64,000 nucleotides of DNA, taken from assembly GCA_013396635.1 (NCBI GenBank), contig WBMW01005074.1, positions 871,749 to 935,748 on the forward strand, given 5' to 3'. The notes beneath the pieces were generated by a model, which ran no database searches, was not told the DNA's origin, and was given only the letters and a program-made list of their open reading frames with translations. A program made the translations under genes and the position numbers. Shown piece by piece: positions 61,901 to 64,000 of the stretch (its first letter is position 1; each line of letters opens with the position of its first letter). The stretch is from Penelope pileata. Lineage: Eukaryota > Chordata > Aves > Galliformes > Cracidae.

Positions 61901-64000
61901 TTTAATCATGTATGCACAAACACACACACCAATGGAAAAATGTTTGCTGTTGAGATTTCTCAAATCGATGCATCTAACTTAACTAAAAAGCAAGCAATTG
62001 CATAGAAAGAGTGTAGTCTCCTTGACTAATCAAGAAGACCAAAGTACATTTTCTTACTTTTTAAGTAGAAATACTAGAAATGTCTAATTTTACAAAACAA
62101 TCACCTTCCTCTCTCCAGCCTCTATCCCCCTCCTACATTTCATCCTAGGGATCCTAATTTTATTTCAATACATAAACCCATTATTCTTTAATGTCTAAGA
62201 GACCGGCATGGGTAAGGCAAAGATGCTAAAGCAAAAGGACAAACTTAAATCAGATTTAACACATTCAGAAGCCTAAGTAAAATAACATTACAGCAAAGAG
62301 ACTCACATAACAGAGATTCACTCTGTCAAGTAGCACACCTTATCAAAATATATAAAATACTGGGCAAAGCTCTCCAAGAGAAAGAGTGTTAACTGGGAGA
62401 TTAATGCTAACCAGACACTGAATACTATATACCACTCTGCTGGCATCTGGATTAAAGCAAATTAAAAAGAGCATAATATAAGTGCTTGCTCTTAAAATAG
62501 GGACACTAAGTCAGAGGTTTGCAAGCATAGATGTATTTACTGAGGTTTTATAGAGAAACAAACCCTATTCAGAACACTCAGTACCTAAAAGAAATCACAA
62601 AAGCAGGAAACATGAAAAGATATCGATAGACATTCCTAAGACAACACTATCTCTCTGATTGGACACAAACAATAGCACAATTTGTTCCTGAAACATCCCC
62701 TCCAGGTCTTGATAATGACAGAGCTACAAGGAACCTGAAATATTCTAAAGAAGCAGACATGAACATATACTTGGCTGCTCACCAATCCCTGAAAATCTAG
62801 TCATGGGAAGTCAGCTATCCTTCCATCTTGTTTACCTTTTTTTTTTTTAATTAATAAAAACAACTGCTTTAATGCAATAAAGAACAATTCAATTTGCTTC
62901 ATAGGCTGACACATTTCCCTCCCCACTTTGGAAGAAAACACAATCAAGAAGTAGGTCATCGCTGCCACTGACCAGGTGGTTTAGTACACCAGACCTATAA
63001 AACACAGCCATCAAACAAAAAACCAGTCCCGCTTTGCTTTCCACCACTCTGCTCCAGCACAGCTCAACGTGGAGTCAGAACAGTGACTGCACATGGGAAG
63101 TGTGGAAATGCAGTCACAATGGACGGGAGGCAAAGGGAGCACGGAAGCTCCCATTGAGCACAGTTCATATATTAGATCAAGCTTAAATGGGCTATCACGT
63201 CTCACCAGTTTTGAGTCTCTTCTCTACCTGAGTAAACATGAATCTGCGTCTGCTGTTAATATTGGCCTTCAGTTTTCAAGGATATAAATTATTTGGTGAC
63301 ACAGTTTTATATGATTTGTCACACAATCTAACTTTGGTTCACTGCTCAAAGAAAAGGCCTCTCCTCATTTTTCCCTCCTCACTCCTGGTTCCAACAACAC
63401 GTTCCCATTGCCATTCTTGCACTGGATTAGCCGATACTTGGCTGTAGAGCAAGATCAATGGAAGGCTAGTATTTCCCTTACACTAATATACTGATTACTT
63501 CCTAGACACAGCTGTTTTACCCAAGACAAGATACAACTGGAGCACATGGCAAGCAAATGGGGCAGGCAGTAGAGCAGTGGGCAGTTAGGTCAGAAACTGC
63601 TTGAAGCTGATACAAATGCTACCACTGAAATGGGAGATACTGCTCTTCTCTCCTCAGGCCATCACCATGAAACCTCTGGTCTCTCTGTTGTAAACATTCC
63701 AGCACTCATCAGAACACACACATCTCAAAGAAACACAAAAAATTAACTTGGTCAAAAACAAAAAATGAAAGAGAAAGATTGAGACACCACAGCCTCATGT
63801 TTTCTCCTCTCTTCTACAGTTTACTGTTATCATTATTAGATTAATTCCAACAAACTGAAAACTCTGGTTTTGAATTTAATTTTAACAGGAAAGGAAATCT
63901 GTTCTCCAACCTGCTACCTCTTAGGCAGAGAAATCTAGCAAATAAATCAAAGTGTTTCTGCGAGTAATACCCATAATTTTATGAAGGTTCTTATTTGTCT
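58916..64000. other. Unique non-coding DNA to window end
   Basis: No gene or repeat is recognised. The block at about 61310-61640 has mixed composition and few homopolymers and might be conserved. T-rich spots occur at 60612-60656 and 61064-61092, and a T run at 62839-62849. Confidence 0.55.

Noticed and set aside
1..64000. CRISPR arrays, operons, ribosome-binding sites, prophage or plasmid features
   Set aside because: The sequence is vertebrate-type non-coding DNA with avian retrotransposons; no regularly spaced repeats or dense coding were found.
1..64000. tRNA, rRNA, snRNA genes
   Set aside because: No A/B-box tRNA pattern, rRNA block or snRNA start was recognised by eye. A covariance-model scan would be needed to exclude small or degraded copies.

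Overview
The window looks like non-coding DNA from a bird, most likely a galliform such as chicken or turkey. The evidence is the repeat content. There are several CR1 LINE copies, all 5'-truncated, some ending in the avian ATTCTATG/ATTCTGTG-type tail. There are two deleted copies of a GalluHop/Mariner1_GG-like mariner and one ERVL-type solo LTR with an avian core. There are no signs of bacterial, phage or viral genome organisation. The sequence is AT-rich, has short open frames only, and carries isolated N bases plus one 33-base N gap, as expected of a draft vertebrate assembly.

I find no host protein-coding exon, tRNA, rRNA or snRNA that I can support. The longest open frames are under 150 codons. 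Each lies either in a transposon, where it encodes reverse-transcriptase or transposase debris, or in unique AT-rich DNA with no recognisable family. The 64 kb is best read as part of a large intron or a gene desert. The sequence alone does not say which.

Layout:
0-6.1 kb: minus-strand CR1 fragment (54-235), deleted mariner (705-1190), weak CR1 tail (2966-3062), plus-strand CR1 (5330-6045).
6-17 kb: mostly unique DNA, with a 553-bp LTR at 10154-10706 that has 5-bp target duplications and unusually long inverted arms.
16-29 kb: old, weak repeats (two MIR-like fragments, two minus-strand and one plus-strand ancient CR1 tails), a minus-strand CR1 at 26521-26880, and an assembly gap at 17621-17653.
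33.9-34.9 kb: CR1 tail, short tandem duplication and second mariner copy in a row.
35-48 kb: unique DNA with a poly-T/poly-G junction at 44113-44143.
48.4-52.8 kb: two larger CR1 copies, one per strand.
57-59 kb: ancient CR1 remnant, then a probable old DNA transposon with terminal inverted repeats.
59-64 kb: unique DNA.

The most notable item is the LTR with nearly identical ~137-bp inverted arms. Next are the two mariner copies that share one internal deletion junction, and the 315-bp inverted-repeat element at 58.6 kb. All family names come from recalled motif similarity; no database search was run.
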